Positions 1-12,500 of a stretch of DNA of 64,000 nucleotides are shown here, one piece after another. The DNA is from Gonatopus flavifemur (lineage: Eukaryota; Arthropoda; Insecta; Hymenoptera; Dryinidae). The stretch is taken from contig JAFFJZ010000012.1 of the NCBI GenBank assembly GCA_018340375.1, forward strand, positions 2,790,001 to 2,854,000. The letters run 5' to 3'. A model generated the notes under the pieces. The model saw only the letters and a program-made list of their open reading frames with translations, was not told the DNA's origin and searched no databases. The first letter of the stretch is position 1. Every line of letters starts with the position of its first letter. The position numbers and the translations under genes are program-made.

Positions 1-487
1 ATGAAAAGCAAAATTTCAGTAATGTTTCTTGAAGTTTCATGAAAGATTGCTGAAAGTTCAGTAATATTCAGATTCATCGAACAAATATAGTACTGTTTAC
101 TGAACTTCCAAATGCCTCTTCTCTCAGTGTGGACGATTTCAAAAAATAGTTCAAGCTACCACAATTTTAGTTGATTTCACAGGGGGGGAATGTAACATTT
201 ACGCCAGCTGTTGTAAAATCAACTCAAATTGTGGTAGCTCGAACTATTTTTTCAATCGTTGGAATATTATTGACTTTGCAAGGTATAAATTTTACAACTT
301 CTTTCTTTCTCAGTGTGGACGAGTTTCAACGCCATTGTACACTGAGAATCCAATTTCTTAGACTTGAGGAAAATCCCTTTGCCCTCATCCTGATAAATCT
401 TGTTTCCAATGGAAAGAATAATTCATCTCAATGGGAAAATTTCATATTGAATTGAGATCGCATTCTGCGAATTCAAGAAGGAATATA
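1..487. repeat. Left-edge repeat with hairpin 137-255
   Basis: Arms at about 137-180 and 212-255 are inverted copies (AAATAGTTCAAGCTACCACA against its complement) around a short loop with a G run. A direct repeat, CAGTGTGGACGA, occurs near 126 and 312. No gene is visible. Confidence 0.7.
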
Positions 488-1180
488 CAGGGTGTCTACT
501 ACTCTTTGAATATCCTTAAATCCTGGGAAACCAGAATCTCTCCTTGAATCCTAGAAAAGACCTGGAATCATTTTTTTTTATCCTGGAAGAGTTGAAATTG
601 CATTTTTTATTAAAAACTGCTATATTCATATTTTGACCCATCAAGTCCTGACAGGACTCATTTTGTCAAGTTTTTTCAATCTACATAAGCTCGACGGAAA
701 TTGGTTCAGGAAAATTTTAGGCTGGTTAATATCAATGTGGAATTTAATGATCTCTCCGAATCTGGTATTCGTTTTCGATAGAGATTCAATTTGGACAAGT
801 TGTGGTTGCTTTTTTTTTTTATTAAAAACTCGTGTTTTCTTGAATATTCTTTTCGAAAAATCAAACTTTCTGCATTGAAATCAATGAAGACTATGGCCAG
901 AGAGTGAATATATCGCGTCCTCGAAACCTTTCCCTGAATGTACGTGCAAATATGTATAGAACGGTTTTCAGGGTCGCTAATTACGAATCGAAGGTTAGAT
1001 TTGGTAAATCCAAAATGAGGGATCCAAGATGGTGGTCAAACAAATGAAAACCTCATGGAATTGAGCAAAAATGAGCTTCATCATTTTTTCCGGGGTCGCT
1101 AGTTACAAGACGGAAATGAAACTTGAAGAATTTAAGTCGCATAAATTAATTGATACGTTTCTTAGCCGACGAAATCCATA

Positions 1181-2735
1181 CACAGAGAAAAAAATTCATT
1201 AACGGGACACTAGCGTCGGTAACGGACCTCTCTTTCTATCATATGATTCTGTCCCTTTCTAACCAATGACCTGAGTTACCGACGCTAGTAGCCCGTTAAA
1301 ACAAAGAATATTTCCTTGATTCTAAGAAATACTTTCATTCAATGGTATCTATAAAATTATTTCATTAAATCATCAAAATAAACAAGCATGTCGTGAAACT
1401 TGGGTCAGAAAAATTGGATTCTTTGTGTTAATGTCATGGGCATTGGTACTGGAATTATATTATTTTGGATTGAAAAAATATTTCATTCACGGAATGAACA
1501 TTTCATGGAAAACAATAAGAGATTACTTTGAGTCAAATGAATATTTTTTCCATTCAAAGAAATGGATTCATTCAACAGTGACAATCAAGTAATGTATTCA
1601 AATCCGCAATTCTTGAGATTTGTTTTATAAAAAAAATTGTATTATTTGTCAATATTTCATAGTCCATTTTAGTGCTTCTGAACTTTTTGATAAACGGAAA
1701 TTCTGCGCACTTTGAATCATCTGAGACTTGATTGAATGGTTGAGGAGTCATGCCATCTTGCCGGTTGAACAATGTTGTCACTTCGGGTAAGGATCTGTAA
1801 TTCACCGTCATAATCTGAAAGAACTATTTATTTGGATCAAGTATTACTTCCTGGGAGGACAGCAACATTAATTCTTTATATACAAACCGTACAATCAGGC
1901 CAGAGCTTGTGAGAAAGTGGCGACACCTTGCGAAAACTAATCACAGTTTGTGAAAGTGAATAAAATTTTGAATGATTCCAAAAATCGATTTCTTCGTTTC
2001 AATGAATTATGCGGTTCAATCAATCCATGGATTGTATTGATTCAGTTCAACGTTTGTTTTTGAAAAGACATTGCGTTGAGAAAATATTCCTTCGATTTGA
2101 TGAAATGAAATTTTCCATTCAACGACGTAATCCATTATTCCTATCAAATGATCATCTTTGAATGAACATTGTATATTCGTTCAATAAAAGTTGAACCCGA
2201 AAAGATTTAGTTCTTTGATGCAATGACTATTATTCTCAGTATATTGATTCCCATATCTTTCTGTGGATGATGAAAACTCTTTGGATACATATATCATTTT
2301 TCTTAATCCAAAGAAATCATTAGTTATCACTGATGAAGAAACATTTGTTTCCTTTCAAGAAGTAAAATATCATATCAAAGATTATATGATACAAAATTTT
2401 TGAATAATCAAGATGATAATCTTATACTTATATCTAAAAAGCTAAGTAATAGAAATAAAAGCATTATTCATAAATCAAGAATTGAAGTTTTAATGAAATT
2501 GGAAATTTCATTCTCAATGAATGGAATGATTGAAACAAGGTCTTAGATATCTCTTCAAAGAAATATTTCTTTGGTTTGAAGAAGAAGACTCTAATGAAAT
2601 CGTTTATTAAATTCTATGATATAACTCATAGAAAAGATGAATTCATCATTGCCATGAATATCAGTTATTCAACTCAAAAAACTCAAAATCCGAAGAAGTG
2701 TATTTCTTTGGGCTAATGAATTTTTCGTCTCAGTG
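1181..2735. mobile_element. TA-flanked element tiled with TTTCATTGAATGAA-like motifs
   Basis: Ends CACAGAGAAAAAAATTCATT and its near complement ending CTCAGTG are each flanked by TA (1179-1180, 2736-2737). The interior repeats short palindromic TTTCATTcaATGAAA-like words many times. A smaller TTAA element sits near the left end (1203-1295). No coding frame with support. Confidence 0.65.
1203..1295. mobile_element. 93-base hairpin MITE with TTAA duplication
   Basis: CGGGACACTAGCGTCGGTAAC is mirrored by GTTACCGACGCTAGTAGCCCG. TTAA occurs on both sides (1199-1202 and 1296-1299). This is a minimal piggyBac-type MITE. Confidence 0.8.
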
Positions 2736-3536
2736 TACAAGGAAAACCATTCATCATGCGAAGAGGTGAAGCAAGAGATACAATAGAAAATTTCACATTG
2801 TTTACACATATGCTTGAGTGCTGAAACCACATTTCTGAAAGTTTTTACAGTTTTTTTTCGAAACCAATGTTTATTGTTTCTTGTGAGTGGTCATCGAGGG
2901 GTCAATATGCAGTCATATCCATATACACGGATACTTATACATGCGATCCTTAGTTCCACCTAAGTTTCAGATAGCGCTACTGAATGTAGTATTTATGGGA
3001 CCTTGGGTACCATGCTACGAACTATTGCTCAGGTAGATATAATTTTTCTTTTTCTATCCGCCATCTTGGATCCTCCATTTTCAATTTCTCAAATATAACT
3101 TCAAATTCGTAATCAGCGACCCTGAAAACCGTTCTATACAAATTTGCACTTGAACCCATCAGAATTGAATTTTTGTATAAAAACAGTACCTGTATTGCAT
3201 CAAATTATCGACTTTGAGATAACATATTGAATTTCTATATGCAATTCCGTGTAGATTTAGGGAAGGGGTTCGAGGACGCGATATATGCGATTTCGATGCA
3301 TAAGGTTTGATCTTTTGTAAAGAATATTTAAGAAAACACAGGTTTTTAATAAAACAAAGTAATCACAACTTTTCCAAATCAAATTTTTATCGAAAACAAA
3401 TAACCAGATTCGAGAAGATCATTGAGTTTCACATTGATATTGACCAGCCTAAAATTTTTCTGAGCCAATTTCCGTCGAACTTATGTAGATTGAAAAAACT
3501 TGACAGAATGTGTCCTGCCAGGACTTGATGGGTTAA

Positions 3537-4838
3537 TAGGTCCATGAACCTGGACCCGCCACAAACGATTTTGAGGGAGGTGATTATTGGATAATCTAGA
3601 GCCAATTTAGAGCTAATTAAGTGCTGCATTCAAAAATTTAGAGCTCCGCTGGAAATGCTAGAAACTGTGGCGGTTCCAGGTTCATGAGAAGCTGGAACCG
3701 CCACAAAGTAGAATGAGGTGTTTTCGAAAAATTGGACATATGAGAATTTAGAGCTAATTAGGGCTCTAAGAATCCCATATGAGGATTGTTTAAAAACCGC
3801 CCTGGACCATGGGGGGTGGGGGAGCTGGGAAGGAATGAGAGGGGATTGATCGGACAAATGAGAAATGAGAAAAAAAATGGAATTCCAGTCGAAGGATAAT
3901 GAAACTGAACCTAGTGGACCATATCTAGACACATACGAAGAGGGAAACCAATTAGACACACATACGAGGATATGTTGAACTGGAACTGCCACAGGGGAAA
4001 ATCAAAGTTTTTCTGTGAAAATGACATATGAGAATTTAGAGCTATTTTGGAGCTCTTAGAATTCCGAGTGAACATTCCCGATAAATCAGCCCCAATATCA
4101 TAAAATTAGAAAAACGTGGGAAAAATGGGAAATTCGATCGATTGATTCGTGCATTGGGGAGAATTCATAATTCTAGGCAGTGAGCAGTGGAATTCTAACC
4201 CCACAGTCTATATCCAAGCTGCTACAGCCGGTGAAAAAAATTTCATCCTCATGAGATGATATGCTGACCTGGTACCGCCACAAGGAAATATCAAAGTTTT
4301 TCGGGCAAAATGATGTATGGAAATTGAGAGCTATTTTATGGCTCTCAGAATTCCACATGAACATGCTTGATGAATCAGCCCGAGTATGATAAAATTGAAA
4401 ACACGTGGAAAAAATGGGAAATTCGATGGATTGATTTGTGAATTACAGAGAATTCATAATTCTAGGCAGTGAGCAGTGGAATTCGAACTCCACAGTCTAT
4501 ATCCAAGCTGCTACAGCCGGTGAAAAAAATGGATCCTCAAGAGATGATATGCCAACCTGGAACCGTCATAAGGAAGAATCAAAGTTTTTCGGGGGAAATG
4601 ATGTATGGAAATTAAAAGCTATTTTAGAGCTCTTAGAATCCCGAGTGAACATTCCGAATGAATCAGCCCGAATATCATAAAATTGAAAAAACTTGGTAAA
4701 AGTGGGAAATTCGATGGGTTGATTTGTGAATTAGAGAGAATCCATAATCTTAGGCAGTGAGCAGTGGAATTCCACAAATAGCAGAAGTTCCAAAAATCAG
4801 ATCTCATTGAATTCTCTTGGAATTACAAAATGAACTAC
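3537..4838. repeat. GGAACCGCCACAA motif region with 288-base tandem array
   Basis: The motif CTGGAACCGCCACAA and its complement recur near 3550, 3670, 3693, 3981, 4268 and 4557. From about 3985 to 4790 a 288-289-base unit repeats about 2.8 times, with TCAAAGTTTTTC anchors at 4002, 4291 and 4579 and AATCAGCC anchors at 4084, 4373 and 4661. Terminal repeats were not identified. No gene is seen; the frame at 3630-3992 has no support. Confidence 0.75.
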
Positions 4839-4840
4839 TG

Positions 4841-7413
4841 CCCGACTGGAAATTGTCATCAGGTTAACCCAACATATGATGAGGACCTGACAAGGTCATC
4901 CGAAATAAGGAATACCCGTTACGGTCCTGATCGGGATTAGGTGTGGATGACTCACGTATGGATGACCTCATTTGGTCCTAGTCAGGATTTCCTCAAATTA
5001 TCCTGAACAGGTCGAAGTAGGTTTTCCTCGCTGTATCAGGACCTCCGCATCAGGACCTCGTTCGGTCATCCTAAGATCATGGACATAGTTTGATAAACTG
5101 AATACAAGAATGTACAGACTTGATTTCAGATTGTACACTCTTTGATTAAACAAATTTTCCTTCAATAAGAAGAACATGTTTGAACGATTTTCAACTGTGC
5201 CTGTTTTTAAATTCAATCCCTTCATTCCGAACACATTACCTACTTCTGAAAACTGTTGAACAATTTGTTGCATCTATTCTCAATGTGAATTGAAAACTAA
5301 CTATTTGGGTTTTAATTAGGCGGAACTTATGAAAATTTCACAAGATTTTCCACGTTATGTATACAGCGAAAAAAACTTAGCAAACGTTCAACCATCACCA
5401 GCGAAATAAGTATTTCATTTAACTTATCACAATTCTCATAAGGTTGATTTATTGACTATTCAGCATCATTTTTCTTTCCTACACATCGCATCATCTGAGT
5501 ATTATTCAAAGAGTATATATGAACTGAATGAATATGTGTTTCGTCATAATCAAATATAAGTTTGGAACAAGTACTCTTCTTTCGTTATTTCTTGATTAAT
5601 ACGCATAAAAAAATCTGTTATTGAGTGCAAAATGAATTATTGAATCAGTTATCACTGCTGTGATATGTAAAAAATCATAAGTTGCTGATGTGGTGACAAT
5701 TAATTCTATTCAAATATACGATAATATCAACAACGGCAATATCTATATCAATATTAATTTACATCAGTATTTCTCGGAAAAAACTCAGAAATCCCAATCA
5801 TTTTGTAATAATAAAGGTCATGAAGAACTCATTCAATCAAAAATATTTCAAGCGAATGTTCAAAATGAAATGCAAAAAACTTGAATTATTCACTTTCAGC
5901 TCGACGGATGGTTTTACTTTTCAAATTAAAGAGTACTCTTGAATTTGAAATTTGTTAATTTCAGAAAAAAGCCTCATTTTCTGAGTTGAATTTGTTGTTA
6001 GGGTGATGATAAACTTGTAAGAAGAGTGTGAAAGTTGAGTGGAAACTATATTGATCAGGAAAGTCCAAATCGTGTGGCAAAAGTTAGAAAATCTGTCAAC
6101 TCAGCTCACGGCGCATGGGCTTTTCTTCACTAAACCAAATGCTGGCAGGAGAAATTCATCAAAATACAGTGGATTCAAAGTGATGTGAAGTAAGAGAGGA
6201 CCGAAATATTCATTAGATTTTATTCGTTCTTATAAACGTTCTAAAAAATAAGAAAAGACTATAGAAGATCCAAAGTGTCGTCTTCCCATATTTTTGTTCC
6301 AATAATGTTGTGTCATGTTCCTACAAATGAATGTTATTATATTTATGAAACAGGTTCAATACACATGTTTTCTCAACCTAACACTAGTTACTGGTGAAAA
6401 GATACGAAAATGCACACTCAAAAATGCAAATCATTGAAACAAAAATATTGAGAGACGATACATTGAGTCATACATAGCCTTACCATATTTATCAACATTT
6501 TTATAATAACTAATAAAATTCAATGCATGTATCTGTCCTCTCTTACTTCACATCACTTTGAATTCACTATATTTTGATGAATTTCTCCTGCCAGCATTTG
6601 GTTTAGTAAAGAAAAGCTGATAGAATACCCATGCGCTGTCAGCTAAGTTGACAGATTTTCTAACTTTTGCCACACGATTTGGACTTTCCTGATCAATATA
6701 GATTCCACTCAACTTTCAAACTCTTCCTACAAGTTTATTATCACCCTAACAACAAATTCAACCCAGAAGATAAGGCTTTTTTCTCAAATTTGAAAATTTC
6801 AACTCCAAGAGTGCTCTTCAATTTGAAAAATAAAACCATCCGACGAGCTGCAAGTGAATAATTCAAGTTTTTTGTTATTCATTTTGAACATTCTTTTGAC
6901 ATATTTTTGATCAAATGAGTTCTTCATGACTCATATTTCTTACAAAATCAATATGATCTCTGAGTTTTTGCCTAGAAGTGCTGATGTAAGTATTTGAAGA
7001 AAATTCATTTTCACTGCATCAACAAATTACGATTTTTTGACACGTTACAACAGCTATGACTGATTTACTTAATCATTTTGCACTTACTAACAGACTTTTT
7101 GATACACATTATTCAAGAAATAACCACCACACATTTCACAAAAATAATTCATCCATTTGTTGATCACATAAATTTAACCTCACATCTGTCAACCGAACTG
7201 CAATTTTCACACAGGCTCATAGATTAGTTTTGATTTATTTTTGAGGTTTTAGTAAGGAATTCCTCACAAAATCCTAATTAGTCTTTCCTGATGGGGTCCT
7301 TATAATAGTACAGCGTGACATGACTTGTTAGATCCTGATGAGGTTGCCTTATCAGGACCTGATCTGGATCAAGGTTTACCTGATCTGGTCCATGGGGTAA
7401 ATTTCTAGTCGGG
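4841..7413. mobile_element. CCCGACTrGAAATT-ended element
   Basis: CCCGACTGGAAATT at 4841 is mirrored by AATTTCTAGTCGGG ending 7413. TA follows on the right and TG precedes on the left. Subterminal zones (4860-5060, 7270-7400) hold repeated CAGGACCTGATCAGG-like words. The ends match the elements at 15891, 55631 and 59570. The interior is a very long palindrome (about 5290-7255). Confidence 0.6.
5290..7255. repeat. Giant imperfect palindrome, about 2 kb
   Basis: Inverted arms can be followed from about 5290-6245 to 6490-7255, best at 5998-6200 against 6530-6760 (for example CAAATGCTGGCAGGAGAAAT against its complement). The centre lies near 6365. Arm identity is moderate, so it is old or not conserved by conversion. 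No coding frame is supported. Confidence 0.8.
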
Positions 7414-8595
7414 TAAAATGTCAGCAAAATAGAGTCCTTGGAGAATTCAATTTGCCTCCTGTCATATTATATATAGCACTGTATACTCGATGAAATGAAA
7501 ATGAATAAGTGAAAATTTTGTCCCTTTTGGAACAGATGTCTTATAAAACGTATATGACGATCACTTGGCATAATGCGATTGAATTATCATAAGATTTTGG
7601 ATCTAGTTTCGTTGGACATCGAAGAATTGGAGAATATGATTTGAATGATGGAAAAATTCCATCGATAGATAATATCCAATCACAAGTTGATATCAAAATC
7701 CGAGCTGGTCGAACTTCGAAGAGAAGAAGTATCGAAAAAGGTTAAAAATTGAAAATGTATTCCCCTGTGTCGAAGAAAAACATGATAAAATTGTGTAAAT
7801 ACGTGAAATCAATGAAAAATTGGGAATGCTTTCCATTTTATTAGGTTCAAAGACTAAAAGGTGATATGGAATAATATTCGAACAACCTGCGAAGAGTGGA
7901 AAATAAGACAGATATTGTCTTTTTACGTTGTTCACACGTTGTATTATTGCCGGGGTTTGTCGATTTTACCAAGTGCTGGTTCGGGCCTTTGAAAAATTTG
8001 CGAAAATTTGTTTTCGTAAGGTATAGACCAGTCGATTCGCAATTTTCTGAAATGAAAAATGAATAGCTCACGAGAGTAAAGATTTTTTCAAACTTCACTC
8101 GCAACTTTTACCAAGTGCTGGAGCAAATTGATGAAAAACTTGCAAAAATTCGTCTCCGTGGGATGTAGACCAATCGATTAGGAATTTTCTGAATTAAAAA
8201 ATAAATAGGACTCGAGAAGAACCTTTCTCAAAAAGTGCACTTGCAAATTTACAACCCTTTATACACGTTGATATGTCGCTATCTCTTTATTCGACGTCCA
8301 ACGAGCTCATCTCATCCTCAAAGATGCATAACGGAACAAAAGTCATCACATTCCTAGAACTTTTCAACCGATTGTTCTCCTGGAAACTCCTGGAAAAGTC
8401 CGAGAATCAAATTCTTCCATAACAGTAGACACCCTATAAATATATTAAATATATTATTTAGATTTCTTTAACGAGACATACAGATTTGTCACTTGATCAC
8501 AGATGAATGATTTTCCTTTTGTATCAAAGACTTTTCTCGCTAAGATGTTTTGTTTACTTTTTTTCTGAGTTTAAGACCCATTTTACAAGCTCCTG

Positions 8596-8846
8596 CACTG
8601 TAAAACATAATCGGATTTTTTCTACACGCATCTAAGGGAAAATTCCGGTCATGCGATGGGAAATCAATTTCCAATACATGTTTTTGAAATTTCCCATAAA
8701 TTTAACTGAGAATTCTGAACTTCATGGGATTTTTATTATCATTTTGCCGTAAATTTCCGGTAAAATACGGAAAATTCCTAACGCATGTATGTGTTAATTA
8801 CTTCCGAACATTTATGTGAAGTTTCCCATAGAAATTTTTTACAGTG
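8596..8846. mobile_element. CACTGTAAAA MITE tiled with TTCCC/GGGAA motifs
   Basis: CACTGTAAAA at 8596 is mirrored by TTTTTTACAGTG ending 8846; TA on the right, TG on the left. The interior repeats GGGAAATTtCC/TTTCCCAT words. Confidence 0.7.
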
Positions 8847-9060
8847 TACTTATTCGAGGACATGAAAATTGAAACCAAATATTTCTGAAATGAAAGAAGA
8901 GTTTCCGATGAAATGTTTTTAGAAGAAGAAAGTCTTCTCAATATAATCTTATTTGCATAAGTATACAATTCGCGACAAAACTGTGACCGGAGCGAGCAAA
9001 TTATTGTATAACGTAAGAGAAATTGTGACGAACCGATAACTTTGATTCTTAATTATGCAG

Positions 9061-9102
9061 GACGTTGATTCCGAATATCCGGTGATTTATGGTACGAATT
9101 TT
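9061..9102 (+). other. Possible 14-codon micro-exon
   Basis: The sequence TTGATTCTTAATTATGCAG precedes it and GTAAGT follows. The 42 bases are open in one frame only, giving DVDSEYPVIYGTNF. Both ends are phase 0, which fits the phase-0 start of the exon at 24195. There is no homology evidence, and chance AG..GTAAGT pairs are expected in 64 kb. Confidence 0.2.
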
Positions 9103-9521
9103 GTAAGTTATTCAGGAAGCTCTTACGTAATTGTCGAACTTTCATAGATGCGCGCGGTAATGATTTTAAACACTTCTATCCAACATTTGACGAAACTACT
9201 CATCGATTCAACGAGAATTCAATATTCGAACCCCCCGCATACGCGTATAATAACGTATTTTCATGTTGGTGCAAGATGAATTAACGTTCATCCGTTATTT
9301 ATTTATTGCAAATATATTGATACGCGTGTATAAATGAGAGTCGCGGAGAGTTCAAAAAGGTGATGGCGTAAATGAGGTATAATACAACTCTGACAAAAAT
9401 GCGTAGGTATGTTGTGTTGTGCGTTTAATACATCGAACGCCCGCGCGCAACGCATCTGTTGACGAAGACGACGTCAAGGAAGGTCTTCTTACCTCCGCAA
9501 GGTCCTTCTTCCTTTGCTTCA

Positions 9522-9551
9522 TCGTCGTTGTCGTCGTCGTCGTCGTCGTCG
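9522..9551. repeat. GTC/TCG microsatellite
   Basis: Imperfect trinucleotide run in host-like sequence. It gives the poly-valine and poly-serine frames around 9419-9721, which are not genes. Confidence 0.95.
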
Positions 9552-12500
9552 CTTGCCTCATATATCCAGCCGCGTATTATGCATCCTATCGGCGCTCGTT
9601 GCACTTACCAGCATTTTTATGCAAATCCATTTCCCATTGTTCATCGCTTATACGCTTATACGCTTATACAGTCGCTAATTGTCGAGGAACGGTTAGTAAC
9701 TTGGCTGTTATAATACGTTAATGTTGTCCTTGCGCTAAGCAGAGGAGAGAAAATTCCTCCGCGTCGTTAAATCATTCATAAACCAATTGAATATTTGATT
9801 TACGGTCGGGAGGGAACGAAGCGCTACTACACGAAGTTTCGAAGTATCTCAAGAGTGTTTGTTTCATAAGAACAATCTCTCGAGAGTCGACATTAGACTT
9901 TTTGGAATTTTGATACCAATACTGGTACTGAAAGTAGGTGTTCCAATCAACTAGATTCCGTGAAACGATAGTAGAATATCGAGACACAACGCCATACCAT
10001 GTCTGGATCCTACGAGTAAGCGTGTGTCGTTTGTGTCGTTGTGACTCATTTTTCCTTTCTCGTTCGCTACTCGAAAGTTCATTATTTTCCCGATATCTCT
10101 CTATAAATATATATCGCTACATAGATTTCTTGTCGCACGGAGAAGTTTTTCTTTTCTTCATTGATTCTTCTTGATCCGCTCCAATCCAACCCAATTGTAA
10201 AAAATAAAATTACAATATCGATTTATTCATCGCGAGGGAATATTATATTGCATAATTGTATCCGTGGATGATTTAATTGAGTATTATATTATATCGGAAA
10301 CCCGGGTTCAAATTCGATTACTCTCACGATAATATAGGACGAATAATGATTCACGAAAAGAGCATTGAAACGTTATATAACAACGCGTCACATAATATTC
10401 CTTTGCGTTTAACATTTCTTTCCTTCAGAAATCTTTCTCTTCCTTTATTAAAAACTTGTTCTACCGATAACCTTTGGCAATCAAATTCCTGTTCGGAATC
10501 TCCAATTCGCTATATAACAAGAGACCATGTAGCTCTGGGCAATTGAAATGTACCTACCGTCGATTCACATCCAAACTCGTACAACAACAAAGATTACTAA
10601 TAAGATATATGGTTACAAAACAGAAAGCGAATACACGGTGATATTGAAACTTGTTCTTGTAACATGTACGTGTCCTATAAAAAAGAAAGAGCTATTGTTA
10701 CTACTGTAACTGTTCTACATTTTTATCGTAAGTGATATTACAATATATTTATAGCCAAGTTTCTTTTTCAGTTCGAATATCGATGGGATAGGAGATTTCT
10801 CGGTTCGCTTGGTCAACGCTCGATAGGAGGATGAAGAAAAAGATATAAAATCTTCTAATTCTTCTATCGTGTATGAAAAATGTACAATCAGCTCGCGAAG
10901 TACGCACGAGTATATGATCTAATGATATCTAATTGGAAGATTAAAAGGGGAGTTGGCGACGATAACAACTTGGGATAATTTTCACGTCGTATTTATTAAC
11001 GATACCACCGATATGACTCTCTTACATCCACGCTTGGTCGATCATCGTATCGATATGTGTATAAATATGCAACACGATACATCCGAGATGACTAACTTAC
11101 GACCTTGTAATCGTAAATGAAAATGGAACGTCGTTTAGAAACCTTTAAAGCCGTGGTTTAAGTATTCGCGTCTGCGGTTTGAAATCGTGGTTTACTTATC
11201 CGCGTGTATAGTGGATCCAAAGACCACAAAACTGATGTGAATAGTTAACAACTGTAAAATTAATACTCGAATTTATAAATTATGCAAAGAAAAATGACAG
11301 AAATTCGAGTAGTTTTGAATGGGGTGAGGAAAGCGGAATCATTTATTTTCCGTTCTTTTCAAATCGGGGAGGGTCAAAGCAACATTCGCTGAAAGAATTT
11401 TATTACATGTTACACTGTAACTTCTCACAAGAAAATTCTTCCAGCTTTGAGATTAGAGTTCATCGATGCCTCAGGGTCGATAACTCCTTTTGGGACAATC
11501 TTTGCTGAGATTAAGGCACCAGAATTTGAGGTTGTTTACCTTGAGTTTGCATGCTTGAAGTTTGGTCTTAACATTCCTTGTCGCGGATGATAAAAAATGT
11601 ATATTCTTTACAATTCTTTTCTAACATTGAATGTTTTTACCGTACTGAAAACTTATGCAACGGTATTTCTCATCTTGTATTTTTCATACACAAATTGCTT
11701 TCCCAAGAGAGGACGGAGATAATTTTTCCATTTATGAACAATGATTTTGGTTATCGTTCTTCCCGAGGCAACCAAGAAGGTTCTGTCACAGTTTTTCGTA
11801 ATTGTTAATTAGTAATTCAGAGTTTGTCACCGACTGTCTCGCTTTCTTTCTCGCTCTCTCGCGGTATGCATCGTTGAACTTGATGGCAATGCGCCGACGA
11901 CAATCATTTGTATCATCATAATCATGATCATCATTATTATATACAGCGAAGAAACAAGTCACTCTGGGTAGACAAAATGGTATAATTACCTCAACGACAC
12001 ACGTCTTCGAGGTGTTAAGAATTATATACCCTCGTCTTTGGATTCGCGTCATTACACGTTTCTTTTTCTTCTTCTTCATCTTATTCTCCTCCTCGAGAAG
12101 TGGTTTATATCTTCTTTCATCCGTGAACCCAGATTTCAGATGGAACATGAAAAATGAATCCAAGAGAGAGACTTTCAGGCAGGGGAAATAATAAACAATT
12201 TATCGAAACGTCAACTTATCGTTCCTCTAATCTGAATTCAAACAATGTATTCTATGCGCATCTGTCGTCTGTCAACATCGGTATTCGTTTCGTCATTATT
12301 GGATGCTTATTGTCATGCAGCTGTCGTGTACATCGTGTATACATTTTCTTACAGGAATCTAATCGGCATGAAGATATTCGGATTCCCCAAGGTATAATAT
12401 GGGAGGTGCTGCTCGTCGTAAGTAGTACTTGCGATCTCCTCGCGAAAATAATGCGCATATATACTGTGTAGAATCGACGAATATCAACCGATTTTAACAG

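Larger units (their letters stand above)
637..3532. mobile_element. Foldback element flanked by TTAA, piggyBac-type target
   Basis: The ends start CCCATCAAGTCCTG, flanked by TTAA on the right (3533-3536) and TTGA on the left (633-636). Long diverged inverted arms run from about 637 to 1040 and 3060 to 3532. The two arms even encode parallel chance frames (THQVLTGLILSSFFNLHK versus THQVLAGHILSSFFNLHK). TTAA targets are typical of piggyBac, but no transposase is present. A second element (1181-2735) is inserted in the middle. Confidence 0.7.
488..8436. mobile_element. CAGGGTGTCTAC-ended hAT-like shell, heavily nested
   Basis: The left end CAGGGTGTCTAC at 488 is mirrored by GTAGACACCCTA at 8425-8436, with CCTGGAAAAG-type subterminal text at both ends. 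The right subterminal region (about 7963-8245) has a 143-base unit repeated twice, around ACCAAGTGCTGG. The reverse complement of this unit recurs at about 34510-34760 inside the hAT-like element 34414-36895, so the two belong to one family in opposite orientation. No clean target duplication is seen (the right end has lost its last G), and no transposase remains. The interior is filled by the elements at 637-3532, about 3537-4838 and 4841-7413. Confidence 0.6.

Noticed and set aside
9352..9721. Overlapping frames on both strands
   Set aside because: They come from the GTC microsatellite, with poly-Val, poly-Ser and poly-Thr runs.
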